From Capitulum mitella (Eukaryota > Arthropoda > Thecostraca > Pollicipedomorpha > Pollicipedidae), in contig CP099841.1 in the NCBI GenBank assembly GCA_030062745.1, forward strand, positions 33,038,368 to 33,102,367: a stretch of 64,000 nt of DNA, in the 5' to 3' direction. Shown here one piece after another: positions 61,798 through 64,000 of the stretch. The position numbers and the translations under genes are program-made. Each line of letters opens with the position of its first letter. Positions within the stretch are counted from its first letter, which is position 1. The notes under the pieces are model-generated. The model was given only the letters and a program-made list of their open reading frames with translations, was not told the DNA's origin and ran no database searches.

Positions 61798-64000
61798 TTT
61801 AACTCCGTCTGATTGAGTCATATTCCCGTACCCATAGCGCCAAGACAAATTCCCGTACGGGAGAGGGGTTTATTCGCCCCCCATCCCCCTCCGCCCATGA
61901 GTTCTCGAGAACTACCGGCCGAATTCTATTCCACATTGACAGCAATCAGTTCGCTATGACGTACGCTGCGTTTTTGTGAAAATACCGTGAAAAGTTATTG
62001 AATAACGAATACATCTTCAACGTCCTGTAAGAGAGTAGGCAGCATGAGTGAACAGGAGGAAAAAGTCAGAAAGATGGTATTTTTTTTGCTGGTTATGGCT
62101 CCGATGTTCATGAGACAATTTTGAGTGAGTTAACCTGTGCAGTGGAAGGGGGTTTCGCTTTAACGCGCACTGGAAGGGGGGTCCAAAAGTACCCCCTTCC
62201 AACCTCGGCAACGGAAAGAGCTAGGAATATGAAATTTTATGGACAAGCTGGGGCTATAACGATTTACATTGTGTACAATTTTCATGATCGTAGGTCGTTA
62301 TCTTCAAGGTCAAATGGGGTGGAAAAGGTCAACTTTGGGCACTTTTCGGCCCGTACAGCCATTTCGCACAACTTTTGGGACGAAATGGGAACAGGGTGTT
62401 TGTTTGGCTGTTAAAATGTGGGATACGACAACTTCCATTCATTTGGTGTCTTGAGGGAGAATTTTAGTTCGAGGTCATGTCAGGTCATTGGCCTATGGCG
62501 TCATTTTTTCATCTTTTGCAGATCAGATTTCGAATAACACGGGACAGTTTGAGAGTAAATGAGGGCGCAACATGTATCTTTTGGCATATTTTTAGTGAAG
62601 GTAGCCAAATCGGTACATCTGGTCACTTCCAGCGTTTATATTCATGGATGTATGTATACGTATATATGTATATACATTTGAGTATCAATGTGCTAAACGT
62701 GTTTTAAATATAATTTGACATATTACAAAGCAAATCTGGACCCGGTCACAAAAAGTTGTCCTTGACCATTGGTGATCTTGACCTAAAATAATTTTGGTAC
62801 ATATGTTTGGGTAGCCATGTGCGCACACGTGTTTTTATTAGGTTTTTGAATGCATATTTCATACAAATCGACATGTCGGAGAACAAAGCCGGGCCAGGTC
62901 ACAAGATAGACCTTTAATGACCTTGACCTTTAATGGCCTTGGTATATGTAAGAGTATCAGTGTGCGCAAACGTGTTTTTATCAGGGTCCCTGAATGCATA
63001 TTTGATGCAAACTGACATGTTGCAAAGCAAATCCGGATCAGGTCATAAGCTGTTTGACCTTGACCTTTGATGACCTTGGCCCTTATTGACCCTGGCTTTG
63101 GTCTTAGTGCATCCATCGCTTATGCCCGAATGACATCGCCTGATTGTGTTGAAACAGTAGTCTTAGGTAGAACGCTAGCTCTTTCACAAAGTTCCCATTT
63201 GTCAGCGACAACCGTCGTTTTCGTCATGTTTGCCTGACTTCAAATAATTGAAACTTCAAAAAAATCCTGCCGATTTCAGGTTTTCCTGCGTCATTCGACG
63301 AGTTATTTAATTGCCATAAATGTCACAAAGTAGCAGCAACCAGCACCGATCCGTCCTCGAGATACTGAAGTAAAACAGGTGGGAGGGGGGAATAAAAAGA
63401 CCCCTTCCAGTGCGCCTGTTGACATGAATCGACGATTTATCAAAGGGACTTTTTCTTTTATCCCACACATTAAATTTCTATGAAAATTTGCAGGCGTTCG
63501 CCAGATTTGGAAAATGTGAGGGCCGTTTTTCAACTGAATTAACAGAAATGGACTGTTTCAAGTTTTAATACTCATTGCATACTTAATACGTACAAATCGG
63601 CTTAGTTTGTATAATGATGACAGTCGGTGACCGGCAGGTGCACGAAAAAAGGGAACTCGTATGGTTCTATTTTTATCAGGTCAACTTGCAGCCTTTCACC
63701 TTAGATGACCTCAAATGACGCCACAGTTGCATAAAATTGCCTCAAATTCATATGATAGTGTTAAGATTCATCCATTTTAATCTGACAATTTTAGACATTC
63801 AGACAATTAAAACGATGGTTTGTTAAAACGATCGAATAAATCGTTTTCAAAATCTTGTTTATGATCTTCGTGATGTAACAGGCTCTGCGGTCTGTAAGCA
63901 ATTGCCCCGCGTACTGAGGCGGTAGTCATTTTCATGGAGTACCGCGTTCCCGTCGTTATGTTCCGTCACAAGCGTCATTCTCCAGTCTGGCTCCTTGGTA
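61798..64000. repeat. Dispersed repeat, long copy
   Basis: The left part (61798-61990) resembles the left end of the element at 48359 (ATTTAAC...ATTCCCG, TCTCGAGAACTA). 62293-63425 is closely related to 31716-32890. 63600-63720 resembles 48830-48950 (TTTGTATAATG, TTAGATGACCTC). Internal units carry GTGCGCACACGTG and TGACCTTGACCTTTGATGACC. No coding potential. The right end is not seen. Confidence 0.8.

Overview
The window is animal nuclear DNA. It has split genes with GT-AG introns, an intronless rhodopsin-type receptor gene, and a high density of DNA transposons, retrotransposon remnants and minisatellites. The recognisable proteins (a CIN85/CD2AP/cindr adaptor and an orphan class A GPCR) and the transposon mix fit an invertebrate. 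An arthropod, possibly a GC-rich crustacean such as a barnacle, is my inference and is not shown by the sequence.

1-25 kb (GC-rich, CpG-rich): one large minus-strand gene, the orthologue of CIN85/SH3KBP1, CD2AP and Drosophila cindr. I could place 14 coding exons (24700 down to 718). Their splice phases agree at every junction and together give 2247 nt, 748 residues plus stop. Order: SH3-A, basic/proline linker, SH3-B (split over two exons), a conserved GVGLGDI linker, SH3-C, a long proline-rich region, a capping-protein-interaction (CPI) motif, two WM(K/R)ELQR motifs on adjacent exons, and a C-terminal coiled coil. The last intron appears to start with GC instead of GT. The long introns hold minisatellites (49-bp and 68-bp units), an inverted pair of degenerate arrays (17.5 and 19.1 kb) and candidate alternative exons at 13.9 and 17.3 kb. 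A 31-bp-period array lies just upstream of the first exon.

25-36.7 kb: intergenic. It contains a 43-bp array, a 2.8-kb hAT element with an exact 8-bp target duplication that carries a broken Tc1/mariner-like transposase and a dispersed repeat, a 69/138-bp higher-order tandem array and a 30-bp array.

36.8-38.05 kb: one intronless class A GPCR gene on the minus strand, probably a peptide-type receptor, with DRF in place of DRY and no NPxxY.

38-61 kb: no host gene that I recognise. There are three perfect short hairpins; a CpG-depleted block (43.2-45.4 kb) between two inverted copies of a dispersed repeat; a LINE reverse-transcriptase tail; nested terminal-inverted-repeat elements; Ty3/gypsy pol fragments on both strands (one split by a hAT-type MITE); a mariner copy split by a 2.2-kb block with gypsy sequence; a pogo/Tigger remnant; and an almost intact piggyBac element with TTAA ends, matching terminal repeats, a small intron and one frameshift.

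61-64 kb: a degenerate array, a candidate TATA promoter with a non-coding first exon, and a second long copy of the dispersed repeat seen at 31.7 and 48.4 kb, which carries many TGACCT half-sites.
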